Assembly (NCBI GenBank): GCA_018830365.1
Contig: JAHJSK010000064.1
Location: 1 to 17,506 of the forward strand
Origin: Patescibacteria group bacterium
Lineage (GTDB): Bacteria; Patescibacteriota; Minisyncoccia; Minisyncoccales; CG1-02-41-26
Reading direction: 5' to 3'
DNA length: 17,506 nucleotides
A program made the position numbers and the translations under genes. The notes under the pieces are model-generated. The model ran no database searches. It saw only the letters and a list, made by a program, of their open reading frames with translations, and was not told the DNA's origin. Position 1 is the stretch's first letter, and every line of letters starts with the position of its first letter. This document shows, one piece after another, positions 6,909 to 13,649 of the stretch.

Positions 6909-7162
6909 CCCCGCTTGGCGGGGCAAGCGGGTAAAAACAAAAATTCACCCTGTTAAATAGTTGCGGAGCAAATTTAACAGGGCAAGCTTTTTGCTTTCCC
7001 GAGCCTGCCTACCGCAGGCAGGCGAGTGCAGATAATACAAAGTATTTTCAAACGGAGTGAGATCCCGCTTAGCGGGACGACCCGCTTCGCCGTAGCTTCA
7101 GCGAGGCGAGCCCGCTTCGCCGTAGCTTCAGCGAGGCGAGGCGAGGCGAGCGCAGATAATAT
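6908..7162. repeat. Cluster of palindromes and tandem repeats (pilM-to-exporter spacer)
   Basis: From left to right there is a GCCCCGC-TTG-GCGGGGC hairpin (6908-6924) with an alternative CCCGCTTG/CAAGCGGG pairing (6910-6931). Next is an 11-bp stem CCCTGTTAAAT/ATTTAACAGGG (6948-6982), then GCCTGCCT/AGGCAGGC (7003-7023) and TCCCGC-TTA-GCGGGA (7063-7077). Two exact 30-bp tandem units follow (7081-7110, 7111-7140). The 17-mer starting GGCGAG at 7021-7037 recurs with one change at 7145-7161, so the tandem lies within a larger repeated frame. Open frames across it encode only repeat-derived peptide and are not genes. Confidence 0.85.
7081..7140. repeat. Two exact 30-bp tandem repeat units
   Basis: Each unit begins CCCGCTTCGCCGTAGC and ends AGCGAGGCGAG; the partial pattern GCGAGGCGAG follows at 7141-7150. 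CTTCGCC and GGCGAG give each unit a weak hairpin. With only two copies and no spacers it is not a CRISPR array. Confidence 0.9.
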
Positions 7163-7309
7163 AGGGTTAATATCCTCTATCAAAATTGCGAAATATTTTT
7201 TTGTACTTCTTTATTTTAAAACTTTTTTAAAAATTTGCCAGTGTTTCCTGATGGAATTATGAATTAGGAATTAGGAATAATCACAAAATGTATTTTATCT
7301 TAACTACTT
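7163..7309. other. AT-rich spacer before the exporter promoter
   Basis: No gene is seen. It contains the simple sequence GAATTATGAATTAGGAATT (7254-7272), which is repeated in inverse orientation inside valS (12147-12165). Confidence 0.5.
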
Positions 7310-7356
7310 ACAAAATTTTTATCACACTTTGAAAATTTTGTGGATTGTGATAGATT
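7310..7356 (+). promoter_or_regulatory. Promoter with nested inverted repeats before the exporter gene
   Basis: TTGAAA (7329-7334) and TAGATT (7351-7356) are 16 nt apart, with the ATG only 7 nt after the -10, so the message may be leaderless; no Shine-Dalgarno site is visible. Two inverted repeats overlap it: ACAAAATTTT/AAAATTTTGT (7310-7319, 7332-7341) and TATCACA/TGTGATA (7320-7326, 7346-7352). The second straddles both boxes like an operator. Function is inferred. Confidence 0.4.
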
Positions 7357-7362
7357 AAAAAT

Positions 7363-7929
7363 ATGTCAGCAGAAATCCAAACTTTTTTATTAGCAATGAC
7401 GCCGATAGGGGAATTACGAGTCTCCTTGCCAATGGCTTTGGCTGTTTATCATATAGATTGGAAAATAGCTTTTTTCTTGTCTGTAATTGGCAATTTAATT
7501 CCTTCGGCTTTAATCCTTGCTTTTTTGCCCTTTTTATCAAAACATCTTTCCAAAAAATGCAAAGTTTGTCAAAAATTTCTCTCTTGGCTTTTTGAAAGAA
7601 TTAGAAAAAAGCACAACGCAAAAATGGAAAAATATGGCGCCCTCGCCCTTGCCACTTTTGTGGCTATTCCTTTGCCGCTGACTGGCGCGTGGACCGGCGC
7701 TTTAATCGCTTTTTTGTTTAACATTCCTTTTTTAAAAGCTTTTCCTTTGATTGCTTTGGGCGTTGCAATGGCGGGAATTATTGTTTTAGGATTAACAAGC
7801 GCGAGTATGAGTATTGAGAGATATTTTGGCTGGCAGATTTTGTTAGGAATCATATTGGTGTCCAGCATTATATGGATTTTTTTGAAAAATTTTAATCCTT
7901 CACCTTTTTTCCCAAAGGAAAAAAGGTGA
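7363..7929 (+). CDS. Putative small multidrug-export family membrane protein (PF06695-like)
   Basis: 188 aa with about five hydrophobic segments. The N-terminal MTPIGELRVSLPMAL, the central KMEKYGALALATFVAIPLP and the following TGAWTGALIAFLF are the conserved signatures of the Sm_multidrug_ex family. A Cys pair and a basic loop (KKCKVCQKF ... RIRKKH) lie between the two halves. Members are integral membrane proteins. The 'multidrug export' name is historical and the true substrate is unknown. The gene ends inside the right arm of a 23-bp perfect inverted repeat, 28 nt before dnaX on the same strand. The last residues, FNPSPFFPKEKR, are encoded by that repeat and may not be conserved. Confidence 0.82.
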   Translation: MSAEIQTFLLAMTPIGELRVSLPMALAVYHIDWKIAFFLSVIGNLIPSALILAFLPFLSKHLSKKCKVCQKFLSWLFERIRKKHNAKMEKYGALALATFVAIPLPLTGAWTGALIAFLFNIPFLKAFPLIALGVAMAGIIVLGLTSASMSIERYFGWQILLGIILVSSIIWIFLKNFNPSPFFPKEKR

Positions 7930-7939
7930 AGGATTAAAA
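7890..7939. repeat. Perfect 23-bp inverted repeat (4-nt loop) at the exporter/dnaX junction
   Basis: The arms at 7890-7912 and 7917-7939 pair without a mismatch around CAAA (7913-7916). The TGA stop of the exporter gene lies in the right arm (7927-7929). A T-run does not follow on the plus strand, so it is not a classic terminator for this gene. As RNA it would form a long stem just before the dnaX start. Confidence 0.9.
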
Positions 7940-7957
7940 AAACAACAACCAACAACA

Positions 7958-9079
7958 ATGACTAATTTAGTTTTATATAGAAAATACAGACCAAAAACAT
8001 TTGGCGATGTGATGGGTCAAGAACATGTGATTCGTGTTTTAACGAACGCTTTGCTCGCAAATAAGGTCTCTCACGCTTATCTTTTTACTGGACCGCGCGG
8101 CACTGGCAAGACCTCAATGGCGCGGCTTTTGGCTAAAGCAGTTAATTGCGAAAACCTACAAACTATGCCGCATAGCGGGACAAACTGCAAACTACAAACT
8201 AATTATGAGCCCTGCAATCAGTGTTCTTCTTGTCGGGAAATTAATCAGGGTAAAGCCATTGACTTGATTGAAATTGACGCTGCTTCTAATAGAGGAATTG
8301 ACGAGATGAGAGAATTAAGAGAAGGAATAAAATTTGTGCCGGTAAAATCAAAATACAAAGTGTTTGTAATTGATGAATGTCACCAACTTACAAAAGAAGC
8401 GGCCAATGCTTTATTAAAGACATTAGAAGAGCCGCCCATGCACGCGATTTTTATTTTAGCAACCACGGAGCCGCAAAAAATGATTGCCACAATTATTTCC
8501 CGATGTCAGAGATTTGATTTTTGCCGCTTAAAAGCAAAAGAAATTTTTGAGACATTAGAAAAAATTTTGAAACAAGAAAAAATTGATTTTGAACCACAAG
8601 CGCTTAATTTAATAGCTTTGAGTTCTTGCGGCTCTCTTAGAGATGCGGAAACATTGCTGGACCAAGCAATAAGTTTTTCAGGCGCGGAAAGTTTGGTAAA
8701 AAAAGAAATAGTGGAAAAAATTTTAGGAATAACAGACAATGAAATAATTTTTAAATTTTTAAATTATGTTTTTCAAAAACAAACAAAATCAGCGGTTGAA
8801 TTTTTAGAAGAAATTATCTATAAAGGAATTGACCTTCAAGAGTTCGCAAAAACCCTAATTATTTATTTGAGAGGGCTTTTGCTTTTAAAAATCAGTCCGG
8901 GTTTTCAAGACACTTTGATTTTGCTGAGCGAAGAAGAAAAAGAGAAATTTAATGAACTTGCAAAGAATTTATCTGAAAAAGAATTAAAGGATTTACTGGA
9001 AAAAATTATGGCTGCGGAAACAAAAATGAAATACTCTTCTTTGCCGCAATTGCTTTTAGAGTTAGCGATTATTGAATAA
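7958..9079 (+). CDS. dnaX: DNA polymerase III gamma (short DnaX), clamp-loader ATPase
   Basis: 373 aa. It has AAA+ clamp-loader motifs: Walker A GPRGTGKTS (45-53), Walker B VFVIDECHQL, sensor ATTEPQKM and the SRC box ISRCQRFDF. The zinc-module cysteines are C64, C86, C89 and C92. The C64-C86 gap is about a dozen residues longer than in model DnaX, and the extra part (about 65-82) contains a dispersed 24-nt repeat (8180-8203). The protein ends after domain III, so the tau-specific domains IV-V that bind DnaB and polymerase alpha are absent. It assembles with delta subunits to load the sliding clamp. No Shine-Dalgarno site is visible; the ATG follows an unstructured CAACAACC-type leader, directly downstream of the 23-bp inverted repeat. 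Confidence 0.95.
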   Translation: MTNLVLYRKYRPKTFGDVMGQEHVIRVLTNALLANKVSHAYLFTGPRGTGKTSMARLLAKAVNCENLQTMPHSGTNCKLQTNYEPCNQCSSCREINQGKAIDLIEIDAASNRGIDEMRELREGIKFVPVKSKYKVFVIDECHQLTKEAANALLKTLEEPPMHAIFILATTEPQKMIATIISRCQRFDFCRLKAKEIFETLEKILKQEKIDFEPQALNLIALSSCGSLRDAETLLDQAISFSGAESLVKKEIVEKILGITDNEIIFKFLNYVFQKQTKSAVEFLEEIIYKGIDLQEFAKTLIIYLRGLLLLKISPGFQDTLILLSEEEKEKFNELAKNLSEKELKDLLEKIMAAETKMKYSSLPQLLLELAIIE

Positions 9080-9194
9080 TGATTGACGGACAAATGAAAG
9101 GTTATCACTTTTCAAATAATTTTTCTTTAGATTTTAGGTGGATCTTGAATGATATTTTTTTAATCAAAACCATTTTTTATGATCCAATTTGTAA
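9080..9194. other. Convergent spacer between dnaX and the histidine phosphatase
   Basis: Both flanking genes end here. The only structure noted is a loose GGATC...GATCC inverted pair (9140-9184) around an A/T-rich core, not a convincing terminator. Confidence 0.35.
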
Positions 9195-9830
9195 TTATCC
9201 GAGGTGAGAATGGTCATTCCAAATCCATAATTGCCATAATGGCTCGGGCTCTTTATCATTAAACTCTAAAATAGTTATTCCCGTATTTTCTATGCGAAGG
9301 CCACGAAAAAATTGTTCGCATTCATACGCAGTAAGTTTTTCCCCAAAAACAGCGTAGGCAGTTATAGTTTTCATAAAAAAATCATGAGTCACAACAAGGA
9401 TATTTTCTTCTTGCCTATCGCGTAAAAACGCCAAAGCTCTGATAGCGCGATTTTTTAAATCGTCAAAATTTTCTTCGTCAGAAAACCGAAAACCCTTGAT
9501 GGAAAAATTTTCCTTGATTGTTTTCCCAATAGCCAAAACCTTCGGGTCATTTCTCAATTTTCCGATCTGTTCTGTGGGCCCCTTCCGTTCAATAAACAAG
9601 TCAGAAATTTCAAGCGGTTTTCCTATTTTATCCACGATAATTTTCGCTGTTTCTTTTGCGCGATTCAACGCGCTTGATATAACAACTTCAATGGGAAACT
9701 TGGCGCAACGGTTCGCGATAAAAGCTGCTTGCTCTCTCCCCTTTTCCGTAAGCAAGCAAGTCGGGACTTGATGAACAGGACCTTTATTGCCTTCGCTTTC
9801 CCCGTGGCGAATAAAATAAATTTTTTTCAT
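9195..9830 (-). CDS. Histidine phosphatase superfamily protein (phosphoglycerate-mutase-like)
   Basis: 211 aa from ATG 9830. The RHGE signature sits in IYFIRHGESEGN near the N-terminus. Arginine R in ALNRAKETA and the second catalytic histidine in VVTHDFFMKT complete the phospho-His pocket. These enzymes form a phosphohistidine and act as mutases or phosphatases on small phosphorylated molecules or on SixA/CobC-type substrates; the substrate here cannot be read from sequence. The start is fixed by a 4-nt ATGA overlap with the upstream DUF4143 ATPase stop (TGA 9829-9827), a typical coupling arrangement. An ATG nine codons upstream lies inside the ATPase gene and precedes the domain, so it was not chosen. 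Confidence 0.9.
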   Translation of the reverse strand: MKKIYFIRHGESEGNKGPVHQVPTCLLTEKGREQAAFIANRCAKFPIEVVISSALNRAKETAKIIVDKIGKPLEISDLFIERKGPTEQIGKLRNDPKVLAIGKTIKENFSIKGFRFSDEENFDDLKNRAIRALAFLRDRQEENILVVTHDFFMKTITAYAVFGEKLTAYECEQFFRGLRIENTGITILEFNDKEPEPLWQLWIWNDHSHLG

Positions 9831-11113
9831 AATTGTTTTTTTTGCCCTAATAGCCATTTATATGTCGGCATAATAGTTATTATTTTTTTGTTTATTTTAA
9901 CAACACTTTCTTCGTCTTCCGTAAGAATAAGCCCGTTTTTTAAATTTAATTCAGCCATTGCTTTAAATAGTGCCTGAATTTCTCTATCTTTTGTTTTTTT
10001 ATCAGATAAGCTCCAAGCAACTTGAATTAGCTCTTTGATTTTTTGCTTTTCTTTTACCAAAAAATCCACCTCTAAATCGTCTTTGGTTTTGTAATAATAA
10101 ATATCTTTATTTCTTCTTTTAAGCTCTATGAAAACCAAATTTTCCAATAATTTTTCTTTATTTTTTGAAAATTTAAAAGAAATCGCGTCAATAAATCCAT
10201 TATCAACGCAATATATTTTTTTTGGCGAAACAAGCTGTTTTTTAAAAGAATTTGCGTAAATAGGCACTACAAAAAATAAAAAACAATTTTCCAAATAATC
10301 CACATAATTTTTAATAGTATTAACGCTTCCCAAATTAAAAAGTTTTTTCAAATTATTATAAGAAAAAAGAGAGGAAATATTGGTTAAAAGATAAAGCGAG
10401 AGCTCTCGCAAAGATTTAATATCTTTAATATTATATCTTGCGGCTATATCGCGATACAAAATATCATTGTAGACCTTTTTTAATGCCTCTGTATTTTTGT
10501 ATTTCAGATATTCAGGCATTCCGCCTTCATTCAAATATCTATTAAAATGTCTTTTTATTTCTCCTCGTTTTTTTGTTTTATATAAATCATTTTTATTAAA
10601 TTTGTATTTATGAAACAATAAGTATTCATTAAAAGAAAAAGGAGAAAGATTATAAGTAATATGTCTTCCTGTTAATTTTGTCCCCAATTCTTTGCTTAAA
10701 AGAGAACCGTTTGAGCCGGTAATAAAAAATTTAAATTTATCGTCATACATTCTTCTTATAAATCGCTCCCAGCCAATCACATTTTGTATTTCATCAAAAA
10801 AGAATATTTTTCTTTCTCCGTAAAGCTCAATAAAAATTTCATAAACTCGGTTAAAATCCGAAATTTCAAAATCAATAAGCCGTTCGTCTTCAAAATTAAA
10901 ATAATACCAATTTTTATTTAAAAGGCTCATTATTTGGCAAAGCAAAGTTGATTTTCCAGCTCTTCTTATCCCGGAAATAACAAGGATGTGCTGTAAATTA
11001 AAATATTTTTTAATTTGGTTCAGCCCTTCTCTTTCTATCCATTTTTCATTCTTTCTTGTTTTAATTCTTTCTTCCTGTTCTATAATTATTTCTTTTAATA
11101 ATTGTTTATCCAT
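9827..11113 (-). CDS. AAA+ family ATPase with C-terminal DUF4143 domain (second copy)
   Basis: 428 aa. Walker A is GIRRAGKST (48-56), Walker B FFFDEIQ (104-110) and the family signature TGSNGSLL (132-139). The C-terminal region has LENLVFIEL (323-331), EVDF (348-351) and Gln-Val (364-365), matching the PD-(D/E)XK-like arrangement. It has a longer N-terminal helix than the 1876-3087 homologue and extra basic residues around 175-190. Its stop overlaps the start of the histidine phosphatase, so the two are probably one transcript, though no functional link is known. The ATG is the last three bases of the promoter-proximal copy of a 22-bp repeated motif, which suggests regulation by binding at the start site. 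Confidence 0.88.
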   Translation of the reverse strand: MDKQLLKEIIIEQEERIKTRKNEKWIEREGLNQIKKYFNLQHILVISGIRRAGKSTLLCQIMSLLNKNWYYFNFEDERLIDFEISDFNRVYEIFIELYGERKIFFFDEIQNVIGWERFIRRMYDDKFKFFITGSNGSLLSKELGTKLTGRHITYNLSPFSFNEYLLFHKYKFNKNDLYKTKKRGEIKRHFNRYLNEGGMPEYLKYKNTEALKKVYNDILYRDIAARYNIKDIKSLRELSLYLLTNISSLFSYNNLKKLFNLGSVNTIKNYVDYLENCFLFFVVPIYANSFKKQLVSPKKIYCVDNGFIDAISFKFSKNKEKLLENLVFIELKRRNKDIYYYKTKDDLEVDFLVKEKQKIKELIQVAWSLSDKKTKDREIQALFKAMAELNLKNGLILTEDEESVVKINKKIITIMPTYKWLLGQKKQL

Positions 11114-11174
11114 AAATAGTTTTCATTATCAATGACAGCTTAACATAAATAGTTTTCACTGTCAACGAAAACTA
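11111..11174 (-). promoter_or_regulatory. Repeated operator-like motif at the start of the second DUF4143 ATPase
   Basis: Two 22-bp copies (11111-11132 and 11144-11165, 20 of 22 identical) lie in direct orientation exactly 33 bp apart, about three DNA turns. On the minus strand each runs TTGAyArTGAAAACTATTTATG. The downstream copy ends on the start codon. The upstream copy holds a perfect TTGACA and lies within the inverted pair TAGTTTTC/GAAAACTA (11150-11174). No good -10 follows at normal spacing, so an operator or autoregulatory role is inference. Confidence 0.5.
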
Positions 11175-11210
11175 ATGCTACCGTTCGCAGCCCTAAGCGC
11201 ATACTCCTTT

Positions 11211-13478
11211 TTACTCTTTCGGCCATTGTTCAATGACTAAAAGCGTATTGGTTTGAAGCAATCCCCAAATATGCTCTGTGATAAACGGCATAAAAGGATG
11301 TAAAAGTTTGAGCGATTGTTTTAAGCAATAAAGAAGCAAATGCTTAGTATTGTCCGCCAAAGCTTCATCTTTTAATTGGGCTTTGCTGGCTTCAATGTAT
11401 TTATCCGCCAACTCGTGCCACACAAATTGATAAATAGCTTGCGAAGCTGAATTGAACCGAAAATTTTCAATGTCCCGAGTCATTTCCGCGGTGACTGTTT
11501 TTAATTTTTCCATAATCTGTTGATCCGCAGTGGTAAGAGCATTTGCCGGCTTATTTGCTAAAGCGTTTTGTTCTTGATTTTGCTCATTTTTTGCCAGAGC
11601 GTCCAATGTGTTGGAAATTATAAACCTTGAAACATTCCACAATTTATTGGCGAAATACTTCATACCTTTTACTCGGTCTTCTGTAAATGCCATATCAGTG
11701 CCGCCAGTTGTGTGCACTAATGCGAATCGCAATGCGTCTGTGCCATATTTATTCATTACATCAAGCGGATCAATAATATTGCCCTTTGACTTACTCATTT
11801 TTTGTCGTTCAGCGTCCCTAACAAGGCCGTGCAAATACACGGTTTGAAATGGTATCTGTCCCAAAAGACCGCACGACATAAGAATCATCCGCGCAACCCA
11901 AAAAAACAAAATATCATAGCCAGTTTCCATTACCGCGTTAGGATGAAAAAGTTTGAGGTCAGCCGTGTTTTCTGGCCATCCGAGGGTTGAAAATGTCCAC
12001 AAGCCAGAAGAAAACCAAGTATCCAAAGTGTCTGCATCCTGCGTCCAGCCATTGCCTTTAGGGGCTTCTATCCCAACATAAATTTCATCTTTATTTTCTT
12101 GATTTCTTAATTCATTGATTTCTTGATTTTTTTTTCCATAATTCCCAATTCCTAATTCATAATTCACATTTCGGTACCACACTGGAATTTTATGGCCAAA
12201 AACAATTTGCCGAGAAATACACCAATCGCGCAAATTATCTATCCAATGAAAGTATGTTTTAACAAAGCGAGCAGGAATAATTTTAATTTGTCCCGACTCA
12301 ACCACATGCCGCATTAATTGCTTTAAGGTTTTTTCAGCCCCTGATGGAATGCCCGCGATTTCAGAATGAGCAAGACGAAATGGCTTGTCCACCGCGATAA
12401 ACCACTGCTCGCGAATTTGTGGTTCAATAATCCCGGCTCCGCGGCTATTCACGGCAATGCGATGAATATAATTCGGTTCAACTCGCGTCAACAAACCTTT
12501 TTTTTGCATTTTTTCAACAATGGCTGATCTGACCTTGCTAATATGTTGCCCAGCAAATTCGCCAGCTATTGGGAGCAAACACCCACGCAAATCAATCACT
12601 GGCTCAATGTCTAAACCATGCCTTTTTGCAATGTCATAGTCCGTGGCATCGTGCGCGGGTGTAATAGTCATCACGCCAGTTCCAAATTCCATATCAATAA
12701 CATCATCCTTAATAATGGTTGCCGTTATTGAACCATTTATCCATTCAACTTCAATTTTCTGTCCGTGCTTATATGAAAAATACCGCGAATCCTTTGGATT
12801 CATTACCACATATTTATCGCCAAACTTTGTTTCTGGACGAGTGGTGCCAATAATAAACGGACCATACTTAAAGTAGTAAAAGTTCGTGGTTTCTTCTTTC
12901 CATTCAATCTCGTCATCCGACACATTTGTTTGAAGTTTTGGATCCCAATTCACAAGACGCGAGCCGCGATAAATAAGTTCCAACTCAAAAAGCCGTTTAA
13001 AAGCGGTTTGTACTGCCAATGTTCGTTTATCATCAAGCGTATACGCCAAACGGCTCCAATCAACACTCGCACCAAGCTGTTGGAGTTGGTTGAGAATAGT
13101 AGCTTGCGAATTCGCGGCGTACTGCTCCACAAGTTTTAAAAACTCCTCGCGGGAAAAATCTCGTTGAGTTTTCTTTTCTTTTTTATAAAGTTCGGCCTCA
13201 ACTTTTGCTTGAGTGGCAATTGCGGCGTGGTCTGTTCCTGGAATATGCAAAACGCGAAATCCTTGCATCCTGCGAAAACGAATAATAATGTCCTGAATAG
13301 CAACTGTTAGCGCGTGTCCTATGTGAAGAACACCTGTCACATTGGCTGGCGGAAGCACCATACAAAATGGCGCGCCGGATTTTTGTTGGTCAGGATTAAA
13401 AATTTGCGCTTGTTCCCATTTCGCATTAATATCTTTTTCCACTAATGTGTGATCGTAGGTTTTAGATAATTCTTGCAT
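11211..13478 (-). CDS. valS: Valyl-tRNA synthetase (short form)
   Basis: 755 aa class I synthetase that charges tRNA-Val and edits mis-activated threonine. The HIGH motif is at 52-55 within NVTGVLHIGHAL and KMSKS is at 560-564. The CP1 editing domain includes IIGTTRPET (209-217) and a GTGVMTITPAHDATDYD stretch (266-282). DTWFSSGLWTFSTLGWP (485-501) is the catalytic-core signature. Two departures from the usual form are seen. The loop at about 436-464, where many homologues carry a Cys-based zinc knuckle, instead has a Cys-free stretch partly encoded by a dispersed simple repeat (12147-12165). The C-terminal coiled coil that grips tRNA is also missing, so the protein is well short of the roughly 880-950 aa of model ValRS. 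No clear Shine-Dalgarno site is visible. Confidence 0.97.
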   Translation of the reverse strand: MQELSKTYDHTLVEKDINAKWEQAQIFNPDQQKSGAPFCMVLPPANVTGVLHIGHALTVAIQDIIIRFRRMQGFRVLHIPGTDHAAIATQAKVEAELYKKEKKTQRDFSREEFLKLVEQYAANSQATILNQLQQLGASVDWSRLAYTLDDKRTLAVQTAFKRLFELELIYRGSRLVNWDPKLQTNVSDDEIEWKEETTNFYYFKYGPFIIGTTRPETKFGDKYVVMNPKDSRYFSYKHGQKIEVEWINGSITATIIKDDVIDMEFGTGVMTITPAHDATDYDIAKRHGLDIEPVIDLRGCLLPIAGEFAGQHISKVRSAIVEKMQKKGLLTRVEPNYIHRIAVNSRGAGIIEPQIREQWFIAVDKPFRLAHSEIAGIPSGAEKTLKQLMRHVVESGQIKIIPARFVKTYFHWIDNLRDWCISRQIVFGHKIPVWYRNVNYELGIGNYGKKNQEINELRNQENKDEIYVGIEAPKGNGWTQDADTLDTWFSSGLWTFSTLGWPENTADLKLFHPNAVMETGYDILFFWVARMILMSCGLLGQIPFQTVYLHGLVRDAERQKMSKSKGNIIDPLDVMNKYGTDALRFALVHTTGGTDMAFTEDRVKGMKYFANKLWNVSRFIISNTLDALAKNEQNQEQNALANKPANALTTADQQIMEKLKTVTAEMTRDIENFRFNSASQAIYQFVWHELADKYIEASKAQLKDEALADNTKHLLLYCLKQSLKLLHPFMPFITEHIWGLLQTNTLLVIEQWPKE

Positions 13479-13566
13479 AGTGTTTTTCTATTTTGTTGAG
13501 GTTTTTGTTGACTCCCTTTTTAATTTTTAAAAAGTTCCCCAAAAACGCCATCATTTTTTCTGTATC

Positions 13567-13644
13567 TTAAAAGATAATATAAAAAAATACCAAAAAAACA
13601 AGCAACAATGCGGCATTTTTAATAATATCTTGAAACCAAAACAT
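13567..13644 (-). CDS. Possible 25-aa membrane peptide between the flavoprotein and valS
   Basis: An ATG 5 nt after the flavoprotein stop opens a 25-codon frame. It starts MFWFQDII and is otherwise almost entirely hydrophobic, ending YIIF before TAA. Tight spacing and a single plausible TM segment are the only support. The same frame continues after the stop with MMAFLGNF..., so a degraded longer gene is an alternative. Confidence 0.25.
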   Translation of the reverse strand: MFWFQDIIKNAALLLVFLVFFYIIF

Positions 13645-13649
13645 TGCGC

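Noticed and set aside
7081..7140. Possible CRISPR array
   Set aside because: Only two directly abutting units, no unique spacers and no cas genes.
6974..7262. Open frames of 69 and 78 codons on both strands over the tandem repeats
   Set aside because: Their peptides (repeats of AEATAKRARL or FAVASARR) come directly from the 30-bp units; no start signal or domain.
9831..9857. Upstream ATG for the histidine phosphatase
   Set aside because: Lies inside the ATPase coding sequence; the ATGA overlap start is better placed.
11608..11847. Plus-strand frames within valS (also 12643-12876 and 12930-13139)
   Set aside because: Antisense shadows of the well-supported synthetase gene.
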